Shown here piece after piece: positions 15,280-22,475 of a stretch of 37,164 nt of DNA. Position numbers and translations under genes: made by a program. The DNA comes from JAOADN01 sp046155885 (GTDB lineage: Bacteria; Pseudomonadota; Alphaproteobacteria; Rhodobacterales; Rhodobacteraceae): NCBI GenBank assembly GCA_046155885.1, contig JBJXFU010000039.1, forward strand, positions 1 to 37,164. Direction: 5' to 3'. The first letter of the stretch is position 1. Every line of letters starts with the position of its first letter. The notes below the pieces were generated by a model. That model was not told the DNA's origin and made no database searches. It was given only the letters and a program-made list of their open reading frames with translations.

Positions 15280-15690
15280 ATGGTGAGCTACGAATACAGG
15301 GTGCTGCCCGCCCCGGCGCGCGGCATCAAGCTGCGCGGCGCGCGGACCGGGGCCGAACGGCTGGCTGCGGCCCTGACCGAGGCGATGAATGCGATGGCCC
15401 GGGACGGCTGGGAATATGTCCGCGCCGACATGCTGCCTTCGGAAGAGCGCAAGGGCCTGACCGGCCGGGCCACCGTCTACCACAATCTCCTGGTCTTCCG
15501 CCGCCGCATCGAGGCCGCGCCCGCGCCTCTCCGCCTTGTGGCGCAGGCCGGCCCGTCCGATGCCGATCCTGCGCGCACAATGCCGCCGCTTCATGCGCAG
15601 GCCGAAGGCGCCCCGCCGCCGGTCGGCGCGCCCGACCGGGGCGCCGAGCCGCCCGCCGGCGGCCCCGCCCTGCCGGGCGTCAGCCGCTGA
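15280..15690 (+). CDS. DUF4177-type small protein with proline-rich tail
   Basis: A 136-aa protein. The first 80 residues (YEYRVLPAP, ALTEAMNAMARDGWEYVRADMLP, then YHNLLVFRR) fit the compact DUF4177 pattern seen in many short bacterial proteins of unknown role. The C-terminal 50 residues are Ala/Pro/Gly-rich and probably disordered. ATG at 15280 is preferred because AGGAG lies 8 nt upstream; GTG 15271 is too close to it. The last 11 nt overlap the 3' end of the convergent BolA gene. Confidence 0.7.
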   Translation: MVSYEYRVLPAPARGIKLRGARTGAERLAAALTEAMNAMARDGWEYVRADMLPSEERKGLTGRATVYHNLLVFRRRIEAAPAPLRLVAQAGPSDADPARTMPPLHAQAEGAPPPVGAPDRGAEPPAGGPALPGVSR

Positions 15691-15937
15691 TATCGAGCGC
15701 CAGCGCGTGAAGGCGCGCGACCAGCTCACGTCCCAGCGCGGCATGCACGGCTCGGTGGCGTTCGACCCGCCCCATCGCCGCGAAGACCGGGGCGCGGATC
15801 GTCACCCGGAAGTGGCTTTCCCCACCCTCGCGCCAGCCCGCGTGCCCGCGGTGGCTTTCGCTTTCATCGACGACTTCGACCGCATCCGGCGCGAAAGCCG
15901 CGACAAGACGGGACCGGATTTCTGCGCAGACGGTCAT
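15680..15937 (-). CDS. bolA: BolA-family protein
   Basis: An 85-aa BolA-fold protein: a helix MTVCAEIRSRLVAAF, the strand AVEVVDESESHRGH, SHFRVTIRAPVF, then the conserved GRVERHRAVHAAL helix with H61. BolA proteins pair with monothiol glutaredoxins through [2Fe-2S] ligation and act in iron-sulfur handling or stress response. The extra H29/H32 pair in the loop is consistent with cluster ligands. The start lies after GGGAAAAA. It is divergent from the J-domain gene and its 3' end overlaps the DUF4177 gene by 11 nt. Confidence 0.85.
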   Translation of the reverse strand: MTVCAEIRSRLVAAFAPDAVEVVDESESHRGHAGWREGGESHFRVTIRAPVFAAMGRVERHRAVHAALGRELVARLHALALDISG

Positions 15938-16024
15938 TTTTTCCCAAGGCCCCTTCAAAGCACCCGGAAAACCCCTAAACTCCCTTGCCCGAGTCGGAAA
16001 GGCCAGCGCCGGAACGCCCGCAGG

Positions 16025-16651
16025 ATGAGCAGGAACGATCCCTTCGGTTTCGACATCTCGGCCGCTTCCGACAAGAAGCGGCGGACGAAGAGCAAGCGTG
16101 GCATGTCGGGGGCTTTCGAGACCTCGTCGCGGCCCTGCGATCATCCGGGCTGCACACAGGCCGGCCAGTACCGCGCGCCGCGCTCGCCCGAGAACCTCGA
16201 CGCCTACTACTGGTTCTGCAAGGACCATGTGCGCGAGTACAATCTGAAATGGAACTTCTTCCAGGGCTCCTCCGAGGAAGAGTTCCAGAAGTTCATCGAC
16301 AAGGACCGCGTCTGGGGCCGCGAGACCAAGCCCTTCGGCCGCAATCCCGAAGGCAGCGCCTGGGCGCGGCTGGGGGTGGACGACCCGATGGAAATCCTTG
16401 GCGACAAGGCCACGCAGAACCCCGCCCGGGTCGCTGCCGGGCGCAAGCTGCCCCCGACGGAACGGCGCGCGCTGGAGATCCTGGACGCCAAGGACCACTG
16501 GACACGGACCGAGATCCGCAAGCAGTACAAGGGCCTGGTGAAGGACCTGCACCCCGACATGAACGGCGGCGACCGGGCCGACGAGGACCGCTTGCAGGAG
16601 GTCGTCTGGGCCTGGGATCAGATCAAGGACAGCCGGAACTTCAGGGAGTGA
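16025..16651 (+). CDS. J-domain (DnaJ-like) protein with C-terminal J domain
   Basis: A 208-aa protein. The N-terminal part has a small Cys/His patch (C38, H40, C43 in CDHPGC, later C65 and H68 in FCKDH) that may bind zinc. The C-terminal 60 residues are a J domain with the diagnostic HPD at 176-178 in LVKDLHPDMNGG. The G/F and zinc-finger regions of full DnaJ are absent, so it is a DnaJ-family co-chaperone that would stimulate DnaK for specific clients. Genes of this type commonly sit beside bolA and cobS/cobT in Rhodobacterales (from memory). The ATG at 16025 is chosen for domain completeness; the ribosome binding site is weak. Confidence 0.85.
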   Translation: MSRNDPFGFDISAASDKKRRTKSKRGMSGAFETSSRPCDHPGCTQAGQYRAPRSPENLDAYYWFCKDHVREYNLKWNFFQGSSEEEFQKFIDKDRVWGRETKPFGRNPEGSAWARLGVDDPMEILGDKATQNPARVAAGRKLPPTERRALEILDAKDHWTRTEIRKQYKGLVKDLHPDMNGGDRADEDRLQEVVWAWDQIKDSRNFRE

Positions 16652-16660
16652 GGGGGAACT

Positions 16661-17134
16661 TCACCCCGCCCTGAACACCAGCGCCACGCCGTTCATGCAA
16701 TAGCGCTTGCCCGTCGGCTGCGGCCCGTCGCTGAACACGTGCCCCAGATGCCCGCCGCAGCGGCGGCAATGCACTTCCGTGCGCTTGCCGAGAAGGCCCC
16801 AGTCGGCCTTGGTGCGCACCGCGTCCGGCAGCGGCTCCCAGAACGAAGGCCAGCCGGTGCCGCTGTCGTACTTGGCCTTCGAGGAGTAAAGCGGCAGGTC
16901 GCAGCCGGCGCAGTGGAAGGTGCCGGCACGGTGTTCGCCGTTCAGGGGAGATGAGCCGGCGGGCTCGGTATCCTCTTCGCGCAGCACCGCGAAGGCTGCG
17001 GGCGACAGGATCGCGCGCCACTCGTCGGCGGTCTTCACCACCTCGAAGCTCTCTTCTGCCAAAGCGCGCGCCGCCGGCCAGAGGGCGGAGGCGAGCGAGG
17101 CGGCGATCAGGGCGCGGCGGGACAGGGTCGGCAT
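16661..17134 (-). CDS. msrB: Peptide-methionine (R)-S-oxide reductase, exported
   Basis: A 157-aa MsrB, which reduces methionine-R-sulfoxide in proteins. The catalytic Cys is C146 in RYCMNGVAL, and the structural zinc pairs are C75/C78 and C123/C126. GTGWPSFW and GGHLGHVF are typical. The N-terminus LSRRALIAASLASALWPAARALA is a signal sequence with a twin-arginine-like SRR start, so this copy probably works in the periplasm. AAGGA lies 8 nt before the ATG. It is convergent with the J-domain gene (9-bp gap). The resolving Cys is not obvious; some MsrB use a single Cys with an external reductant. Confidence 0.9.
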   Translation of the reverse strand: MPTLSRRALIAASLASALWPAARALAEESFEVVKTADEWRAILSPAAFAVLREEDTEPAGSSPLNGEHRAGTFHCAGCDLPLYSSKAKYDSGTGWPSFWEPLPDAVRTKADWGLLGKRTEVHCRRCGGHLGHVFSDGPQPTGKRYCMNGVALVFRAG

Positions 17135-17346
17135 GCGGGATTCCTTCGGGGCACGGCCGCCGCAGCATGCCGCATCGGGCGGTTACAGGGTGTCACAGCT
17201 GCGGGAGCGAGGCGTGAGCGGACTGCGCCGGGTGCGGCGGGATGGCCCGACTCGGCGGCTTCCTTCTCCCCCGGGGGCGGGTCTATGCTCGGCGGCGGCG
17301 CAAGCGCGGCCGGCAGAGTCGCGCGGGTCCGCCACGGGGGACAACC

Positions 17347-18255
17347 ATGACCGAAACGCAGCCGGCGATCCCGGCCAAGACGCGCGAAATCCACAACCAC
17401 CACATCGATTCGACCGTCTGGAACGATTTCCGCTTCCGCGACGACGACATCGTCATCGGCACCTATGCGAAGTCTGGCACCACCTGGATGCAGCAGATCA
17501 TCAGCCAGCTGCTGTTCGGGGGGTCGGAAGATGTAGATGTCGGGCACATGTCGCCCTGGCTCGACCTGCGTGTGCCGCCGAAAGAGGTCAAGCTGGCCGA
17601 GGTCGAGGCGCAGACCCACCGGCGGTTCGTGAAGACCCACCTGCCGGTGGACGCGCTCGTGTTCTCGCCGAAAGCCAGGTACGTCTACATCGGCCGCGAC
17701 GGCCGCGACGTTGTCTGGAGCCTCTACAACCACCACTCCAACGCCAACGACATGTGGTACGGGGCGCTGAACGACACGCCCGGCCTGGTCGGGCCGAAGA
17801 TCGGCCGCCCGCCCGCGTCGGTGCGCACCTACTTCAACGAATGGCTCGACGGCGACGGCTATCCCTTCTGGTCGTTCTGGGAAAACGTCCGAACCTGGTG
17901 GGCGATCCGCGACCAGCCGAACGTCCGGCTGGTGCATTTCGAGGCGATGAAGCGCGACCTGCCGGGCGAGGTCCGAAAACTCGCCGATTTCCTCGGCATC
18001 CCGGTCGATCCGGCGAAGTGGGACGCCATCCTCGAACACTGCTCGTTCGACTATATGAAGGCCCATGCCCCCGCGATCGTGCCGCTCGGCGGCGCATTCT
18101 GGGAAGGCGGCGCGCCGACCTTCATCCACAAGGGCACAAACGGCCGCTGGCGCGACGTGCTGAGCCCCGACGAGAGTCGCCGCTACGACGACCGGGCGCT
18201 GGCGGAACTGGGCCCCGACTGCGCCGAATGGCTGAGAACTGGCACGACGGGCTGA
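17347..18255 (+). CDS. PAPS-dependent sulfotransferase
   Basis: A 302-aa Sulfotransfer_1-type enzyme transferring sulfate from PAPS to a hydroxyl or amine. The 5'-phosphosulfate loop is YAKSGTTW (K42), the catalytic-base region KTHLP has H98, the 3'-phosphate motif is RDGRDVVWS (117-125), and the C-terminal PAPS motif is KGTNGRWRD (262-270). The ATG follows GGGGGAC. The frame is open upstream but lacks conserved residues. It stands between msrB and cobS with nothing to indicate its acceptor, which could be a lipid, sugar or small aromatic compound. Confidence 0.85.
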   Translation: MTETQPAIPAKTREIHNHHIDSTVWNDFRFRDDDIVIGTYAKSGTTWMQQIISQLLFGGSEDVDVGHMSPWLDLRVPPKEVKLAEVEAQTHRRFVKTHLPVDALVFSPKARYVYIGRDGRDVVWSLYNHHSNANDMWYGALNDTPGLVGPKIGRPPASVRTYFNEWLDGDGYPFWSFWENVRTWWAIRDQPNVRLVHFEAMKRDLPGEVRKLADFLGIPVDPAKWDAILEHCSFDYMKAHAPAIVPLGGAFWEGGAPTFIHKGTNGRWRDVLSPDESRRYDDRALAELGPDCAEWLRTGTTG

Positions 18256-18438
18256 GCCGGGACCGGCCCCCGGTGGGCGGGGCGGGGCAGCGCTGGCCGC
18301 CCGCGGTGTCCGTTTCCGGCAGCCGTTTGTCGCACCCGCCGCTTACCCTTGCAGCCCCCGGCGATATGTTCCATCAAGCCCCGGTGGCGCGGGGGCCCAT
18401 CCCCGCCCCGCCCGGCAAGGAACACGAAAGCGGAAACG

Positions 18439-19413
18439 ATGCTCGACCAGTCTGTGAGACCCACCGAGGACATCTCGGTCCATGACGTCTTCGGCATCGA
18501 CGCCGAGATGAAGGTGAAGGGCTTCGCCGAACGGGCCGACCGCGTGCCGGACATCGACACCACCTACAAGTTCGACCCCGACACGACTTTGGCCATCCTC
18601 GCGGGCTTCGCCTATAACCGCCGGGTGATGATCCAAGGCTATCACGGCACCGGGAAATCCACCCATATCGAGCAGGTGGCGGCGCGGCTGAACTGGCCCT
18701 GCGTACGGGTGAACCTCGATAGCCACATCAGCCGGATCGACCTGATCGGCAAGGACGCGATCAAGCTCCGCGACGGCAAGCAGGTGACCGAGTTCCACGA
18801 GGGCATCCTGCCCTGGGCGCTTCGCAACCCCGTCGCCATCGTCTTCGACGAATACGATGCGGGGCGGCCCGATGTGATGTTCGTGATCCAGCGCGTGCTG
18901 GAGCATGACGGCAAGCTCACGCTTCTCGATCAGAACGAGATCATCACGCCGCACCCCTGTTTCCGCCTCTTCGCCACCTCGAACACCGTGGGCCTCGGCG
19001 ACACCACGGGGCTCTATCACGGCGTGCAGCAGATCAACCAGGCGCAGATGGACCGGTGGAGCCTGGTGGCGACGCTGAACTACCTCAGCCACGACGCCGA
19101 GGCGGCGATCGTGCTGGCGAAGTCGCCCCACTACAACACCGACAAGGGCCGCAAGATCATCAGCCAGATGGTCACCGTGGCCGACCTGACGCGGACAGCC
19201 TTCATGAACGGCGATCTTTCGACCGTGATGAGCCCCCGCACCGTCATCACCTGGGCGCAGAACGCGGAGATCTTCCGCAACCTCGGCTATGCGTTCCGGG
19301 TGACGTTCCTGAACAAGTGCGACGAGCTGGAGCGCCAGACGGTGGCCGAATTCTACCAGCGCTGCTTCAACGAGGAACTGCCGGAAAGTGCGGCGAGTGT
19401 GGCGGTGAGGTGA
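18439..19413 (+). CDS. cobS: Cobaltochelatase subunit CobS
   Basis: A 324-aa AAA+ ATPase (MoxR-like) of the aerobic cobalt chelatase CobNST, which inserts Co2+ into hydrogenobyrinic acid a,c-diamide. Walker A is GYHGTGKS (67-74) and Walker B IVFDEYD (134-140); the MRF-type segment NTVGLGDTTGLYHG follows. Length matches the family (about 328). I choose ATG 18439 because MLDQSVRPTEDISVHDVFGID is the usual N-terminus. Its TGA lies within a 4x GTGAG tandem repeat. The partner cobT starts 3.9 kb downstream instead of next door. CobN is outside the window. Confidence 0.95.
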   Translation: MLDQSVRPTEDISVHDVFGIDAEMKVKGFAERADRVPDIDTTYKFDPDTTLAILAGFAYNRRVMIQGYHGTGKSTHIEQVAARLNWPCVRVNLDSHISRIDLIGKDAIKLRDGKQVTEFHEGILPWALRNPVAIVFDEYDAGRPDVMFVIQRVLEHDGKLTLLDQNEIITPHPCFRLFATSNTVGLGDTTGLYHGVQQINQAQMDRWSLVATLNYLSHDAEAAIVLAKSPHYNTDKGRKIISQMVTVADLTRTAFMNGDLSTVMSPRTVITWAQNAEIFRNLGYAFRVTFLNKCDELERQTVAEFYQRCFNEELPESAASVAVR

Positions 19414-19424
19414 GGTGAGGTGAG
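19405..19424 (+). repeat. Tandem repeat (GTGAG)4 at the cobS 3' end
   Basis: Four perfect GTGAG units, 19405-19424, contain the cobS stop codon and the ribosome-binding region of the next gene. It marks the left border of the accessory stretch between cobS and cobT. A change by one unit would alter the frame at the cobS C-terminus only slightly, because stops recur. Confidence 0.8.
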
Positions 19425-19429
19425 GAGGC

Positions 19430-19885
19430 GTGTTCGCAAGATACTGGGCAATTAAACTGCTCACGGTAGCGGTGCCAGCTTCGCTCTGCACGAGTGGTGC
19501 GTCGAGCCAGGAACTGCGCCCGCTCAGCGACGCAATCGTGAGTGGAGCAGAGGATACCTACCCCTTGGTAAGGTGCGCCGCCGTTCGCTTCGCAATACTG
19601 TCCCGCGCCGGACCAAATTCGTTCCCAGAAGATTTCGTGACTCGCGCGACCGACGAAGTTTCAAAGCTTATGGCAATGGCTGTAGGCATCCGGGTCTCGA
19701 AAGGCTCGGGAGCTACTGCGACGCAAAAGGTCGTCCTAGACGAAATGCTAGCGATTGCAGGACTCTACTTAACAAGAATGAATCAGAACTACACCATTTC
19801 CGGCCATGCTTTCGCGGAGGATTCATTGATTGGCGGCGACTTGGACACGTGCAAGCTTCTGATTGACACTATCAAACAGCAGTAG
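19430..19885 (+). CDS. Secreted orphan protein, lower G+C
   Basis: A 151-aa protein I do not recognise. The N-terminus MFARYWAIKLLTVAVPASLCTSGASS looks like a Sec signal peptide with cleavage near GASS. The mature part is mostly helical (ATDEVSKLMAMAVGIRV, VVLDEMLAIAGLYLTRMNQNY) with two cysteines (C49 in VRCAAV and C141 in DTCKLL) that could pair in the periplasm. Hand counts of sample lines give about 40-58% G+C against about 65-70% around it, with many A/T third positions, suggesting horizontal transfer. The GTG start has AGGAGG only 1 nt away, an unusual spacing, so the true start may differ. Confidence 0.6.
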   Translation: MFARYWAIKLLTVAVPASLCTSGASSQELRPLSDAIVSGAEDTYPLVRCAAVRFAILSRAGPNSFPEDFVTRATDEVSKLMAMAVGIRVSKGSGATATQKVVLDEMLAIAGLYLTRMNQNYTISGHAFAEDSLIGGDLDTCKLLIDTIKQQ

Positions 19886-20014
19886 GCCTCGCTCGCGAAG
19901 AACGTAAGGCGTCAGGTGTGGCGAGGAGAAATCAACTAGCTCGATGCACCATTTGCCGCGACTGAACGTCTGGAATCCCAACGGAAACGTTGATCCGCGC
20001 CCAAGATCACACTA

Positions 20015-20029
20015 TATTCATATCGAATA
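20015..20029 (+). promoter_or_regulatory. Candidate operator/-10 region of the ParD/ParE module
   Basis: An inverted repeat TATTC-ATATC-GAATA lies 22-36 bp before the parD start in an AT-rich patch that also provides a -10-like TATATT. ParD antitoxins autoregulate through such sites; binding here is inferred. Confidence 0.35.
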
Positions 20030-20050
20030 CCGCAGCAGCTAACGTGCCAA

Positions 20051-20314
20051 GTGGCCACCACCTCCCTCACCCTGTCCCTGCATTGGGAAATCTTCATCCG
20101 CGACGAAGTCGCCTCGGGCCGCTTCTCCTCGGCCAGCGAGGTCGTGCGCGCGGCGCTGCGCGAGCTGGAGGACAAGGGCAAGCGGCTTGAGGCGCTGCGC
20201 GCGCATCTGGCCGAAGGCGAGTCCGAGGCGCGCCTGGGCGCCTTCGCCGAAGGCTTCAGCATGGAAGCGCTGATCGGCCAGGCCCGCGCGAACACCACAG
20301 AGACGGAGGCGTGA
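20051..20314 (+). CDS. parD: ParD-family antitoxin
   Basis: An 87-aa type II antitoxin. The N-terminal half TTSLTLSLHWEIFIRDEVASGRFSSASEVVRAALRELE is the ribbon-helix-helix DNA-binding domain of the ParD/CC2985 group. The rest is an acidic, flexible tail that would wrap the toxin. A GTG start (20051) without a good ribosome binding site is used; no ATG fits. The stop overlaps the toxin start (GTGA), the usual coupling of this module. It would neutralise the ParE-like protein and repress its own promoter. Confidence 0.85.
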   Translation: MATTSLTLSLHWEIFIRDEVASGRFSSASEVVRAALRELEDKGKRLEALRAHLAEGESEARLGAFAEGFSMEALIGQARANTTETEA

Positions 20315-20604
20315 GGGAAGTCCGCGTCACCCAGCGCGCCGCGACAGACCTCTACGCCATCGCCCGCCACACCGCCCGCGCCTGGGGCGACACACCGATG
20401 GAACGGTACATGCGTGCGCTCGACGCACGCCTCCGGTGGCTCGCCGGGAACCCCTTCGCCGGGCGCGATCGGAGCGACGTGGCGCCCGGATACCGGTCAT
20501 TTCCCGAGGGCCGCCATACGATCTTCTACCTGGTGGCCGATGACCACATCGCCCTCATCGGCGTTCCTCATCAGGCGATAGACCCGGATTGGCAGTTCGG
20601 CTGA
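20311..20604 (+). CDS. parE: ParE/RelE-family toxin
   Basis: A 97-aa ParE-type toxin. Features are VTQRAATDLYAIARHTARAWGD at the N-terminus, then MRALDARLRWLAGNPFAGRDRSDVAPGYRSFPEGRHTIFYLV, the central strand pattern of the fold, and a C-terminal GVPHQAIDPDW. ParE toxins poison DNA gyrase, while RelE relatives cut mRNA. ParD pairing favours ParE. The GTG start overlaps the antitoxin stop by 4 nt and shares GGAGG just before it. It appears intact. Confidence 0.85.
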   Translation: MREVRVTQRAATDLYAIARHTARAWGDTPMERYMRALDARLRWLAGNPFAGRDRSDVAPGYRSFPEGRHTIFYLVADDHIALIGVPHQAIDPDWQFG

Positions 20605-20654
20605 GACCGGACCGGTCCACCGGACTCGTTGAAACCATGGGGCAGCCGTGCTAT

Positions 20655-20670
20655 GTAGCAACGTAGCAAC
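20655..20670 (+). promoter_or_regulatory. Direct repeat GTAGCAAC x2 before the Phd/VapC module
   Basis: Two perfect adjacent GTAGCAAC units (20655-20662, 20663-20670) follow a TATGTA and end 20 bp before the antitoxin ATG. This is a plausible promoter and operator for the module. The antitoxin ATG has no ribosome binding site, so the mRNA may be leaderless or nearly so. Confidence 0.35.
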
Positions 20671-20690
20671 AACAGCCCGACCACACCCCC

Positions 20691-20954
20691 ATGCCCCTCA
20701 CCCTTACCTCCCGCCAGTTCAACCAGGACACCGCCCGCGCCAAGCGCGAGGCGGCGAAGGGGCCGGTGTTCGTGACCGACCGGGGGCGGACGACACATGT
20801 GCTGCTGACGGTCGAGGAATTCGAGCGGATGAAGGGGCCGAAGAAGACGCTGGCCGACATGCTCTATTGGCCCGGCGCCGCCGAAGTGGAACTCGAACTG
20901 CCCGAGCGCCGGATCGAACCCGTCCGGGAAATCGACTGGGGATTTGACCGGTAG
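20691..20954 (+). CDS. Phd/YefM-family antitoxin
   Basis: An 87-aa type II antitoxin. The N-terminal Phd domain has the pattern SRQFNQDTARAKREAAKGPVFVTDRGRTTHVLLTVEEFERM, which dimerises and binds DNA. The C-terminal region (LELPERRIEPVREIDWGFDR) is the toxin-binding tail. The stop TAG shares 1 nt with the GTG of the VapC gene. It pairs with the PIN toxin downstream. Confidence 0.9.
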   Translation: MPLTLTSRQFNQDTARAKREAAKGPVFVTDRGRTTHVLLTVEEFERMKGPKKTLADMLYWPGAAEVELELPERRIEPVREIDWGFDR

Positions 20955-21373
20955 TGTTCCTTCTGGACACGAACCTGCTGTCGGAACTTCGCCCGATCCC
21001 TCTCGGCCGCGCGCACCCCATGGTCAAGGACTGGTCCGACCGCCATCCCGAGGAGCTGCACTACCTGTCCGCCATGACGATCTACGAAATCGAGTTGGGC
21101 GCGTTGCGCAAGGCGCGGCGCGATCCGGTGCAGGGCAAGGTCTTGCGGGATTGGATCGAAGGGGCCGTTCTTCCAACTTTCGCTGACCGGATCCTTCCCG
21201 TCGACCGAACCATCGCACGCCTTGCCGCGACGTTCCATGTCCCCAACCCAGCCCCCTTGGCCGACAGCCTGATCGCAGCCACCGCCATCGTGCACGGTCT
21301 GACTCTGGTTACCCGCAACGCCCGCGACTTCGCCTTTCCGGGGCTGGCCGTCCTGAACCCGTGGGAATTCTGA
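20954..21373 (+). CDS. VapC-type PIN-domain ribonuclease toxin
   Basis: A 139-aa PIN-domain protein. The acidic metal-binding residues are present: D5 in LLDTNLLSE, E45 in IYEIELG, D104 in LADSLIAATA, and N122/D125 in TRNARDF. VapC/FitB toxins cut tRNA or rRNA with Mg2+. A GTG start in TAGTG is used, coupled to the antitoxin. All catalytic residues are intact, so activity is expected. Confidence 0.9.
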   Translation: MFLLDTNLLSELRPIPLGRAHPMVKDWSDRHPEELHYLSAMTIYEIELGALRKARRDPVQGKVLRDWIEGAVLPTFADRILPVDRTIARLAATFHVPNPAPLADSLIAATAIVHGLTLVTRNARDFAFPGLAVLNPWEF

Positions 21374-21434
21374 CACCCCTTGCCCCCGCCCCGGTCCAGC
21401 GCGAAACTCGCGCGGGCAGAGTGGAGCGCGTGGC

Positions 21435-22136
21435 ATGCACATCGGCCTGATCGGCGGCATCGGACCGGCGGCGACGGTCGTCTACTACCAGCGCTTGGTC
21501 GCAGCGACGAGAGCGATGGGCGTGCCCCTGAACCTGACCATCGCCCATACCCCCGACATCATGACGCTCATCCGCAACAACCTGGCGGACCGGCGGACGG
21601 AACAGGCGCGCGAATACGCCGTGCTGATCGACCGCCTCCGCGACGCCGGTTGCAACTGCGCGGCGATCACCTCGCTGGGCGGGCACTTCTGCTTTGCAGA
21701 GACGAAGGCGATTTCGTCCCTTCCCCTCGTCTCGGCAGTCGCCCCGCTCGATGACGCCTTTGCGGCGCGCGGCATCGCCTCGGTCGGGCTTCTGGGCACC
21801 CGGGTAGTAATGCGAACACGGATGTACGGCGCGCTTAGGCGGACGCGCGCGCTCGCACCCGACGACCGGATCGACGAGGTGGGCCAGACCTATCAGGACA
21901 TCGCCACATCCGGGGCCTGCACCGAGCCACAGCGCGCGGTGTTCTTCGGCGCGGGTCGCGAAATGATCGCGCGGGGGGCGCAGGCCATCGTCCTTGGCGG
22001 CACCGACCTCGGGCTTGCCTTCGACGGGCATGACCCGGGATTCCCGGTGATCGATGCGCTCGACGTGCATGTCGAGATGCTGGCCGATCTTGCGACCGGA
22101 CGGCGGACGCTCGCCGACCTGACCGGCACAGGCTGA
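21435..22136 (+). CDS. Asp/Glu racemase-superfamily protein lacking catalytic cysteines
   Basis: A 233-aa protein with the fold pattern of aspartate/glutamate racemases: MHIGLIGGIGPAATVVYYQRL at the N-terminus, HTPDIMTLIRNNL, and GIASVGLLGTRVVM opening the second half. The usual first motif C-N-T-x-H is replaced by S80-L-G-G-H84, and the usual second motif G-C-T-E reads G188-G189-T-D191. Both catalytic cysteines are therefore absent, although other Cys (C73, C75, C86) are close to the first site. It may be a subfamily with another chemistry (lyase, isomerase or binding protein) rather than a dead enzyme, since the frame is intact and the rest well conserved. It lies downstream of VapC with a 61-bp gap. 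Confidence 0.75.
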   Translation: MHIGLIGGIGPAATVVYYQRLVAATRAMGVPLNLTIAHTPDIMTLIRNNLADRRTEQAREYAVLIDRLRDAGCNCAAITSLGGHFCFAETKAISSLPLVSAVAPLDDAFAARGIASVGLLGTRVVMRTRMYGALRRTRALAPDDRIDEVGQTYQDIATSGACTEPQRAVFFGAGREMIARGAQAIVLGGTDLGLAFDGHDPGFPVIDALDVHVEMLADLATGRRTLADLTGTG

Positions 22137-22224
22137 CACCGCAAGGGCCCGGACGTCCCCCCGGAACAGCCTGCGGGTTGCCCCGCCGCACGGCCCCCGG
22201 GCGGCACGTCCTGGCGATCATTCG

Positions 22225-22240
22225 TTAACGTTAACTTAAC
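22225..22240 (+). promoter_or_regulatory. CtrA-type box TTAA-N7-TTAAC (copy B)
   Basis: Identical to the box in copy A, including the spacer CGTTAAC. The two boxes are unchanged while flanking bases differ, consistent with constraint. The binding protein is inferred from the CtrA consensus. Confidence 0.5.
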
Positions 22241-22353
22241 CGAAAGCCATACGATCGTATGGCAGGTTGCTGGCATAGCGCTGGGCGGTTGCTGGCACCC
22301 TGCGAACGTTGCGGAATCCGTAAGTTAATGCAGCGCCCGCAAGGGCTTGGGAC
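22225..22353 (+). repeat. 129-bp dispersed repeat, copy B
   Basis: Ungapped partner of 132-260 (9 mismatches). It carries the TTAA-N7-TTAAC box (22225-22240), the 18-bp palindrome (22246-22263) and here two perfect GGTTGCTGGCA units exactly 22 bp apart (22265-22275, 22287-22297). The frame from ATG 22259 is conserved with copy A through codon 31 of the repeat. It lies in the 339-bp gap between the racemase-like gene and the FMN reductase-like gene. 22137-22224 shows nothing clear, and 22354-22425 likewise. Confidence 0.85.
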
Positions 22354-22425
22354 AAGCAGATGCGGGTTCCCCCCACCCGGGCCAGGCGAGGCCGGTTCCG
22401 ACTCTTCTCATATTGCTCTCGTGAC

Positions 22426-22452
22426 AAAAAAGGGGGCGCCACGCGCGCCCCC
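22426..22452 (-). terminator. Intrinsic terminator of the FMN reductase-like gene
   Basis: On the minus strand GGGGGCGC (22452-22445), a 5-nt loop and GCGCCCCC (22439-22432) are followed by six T (22431-22426). This is a canonical Rho-independent terminator 24 bp past the stop at 22476. Confidence 0.9.
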
Positions 22453-22475
22453 CTGATCCGGGTCAGACCGGACGA

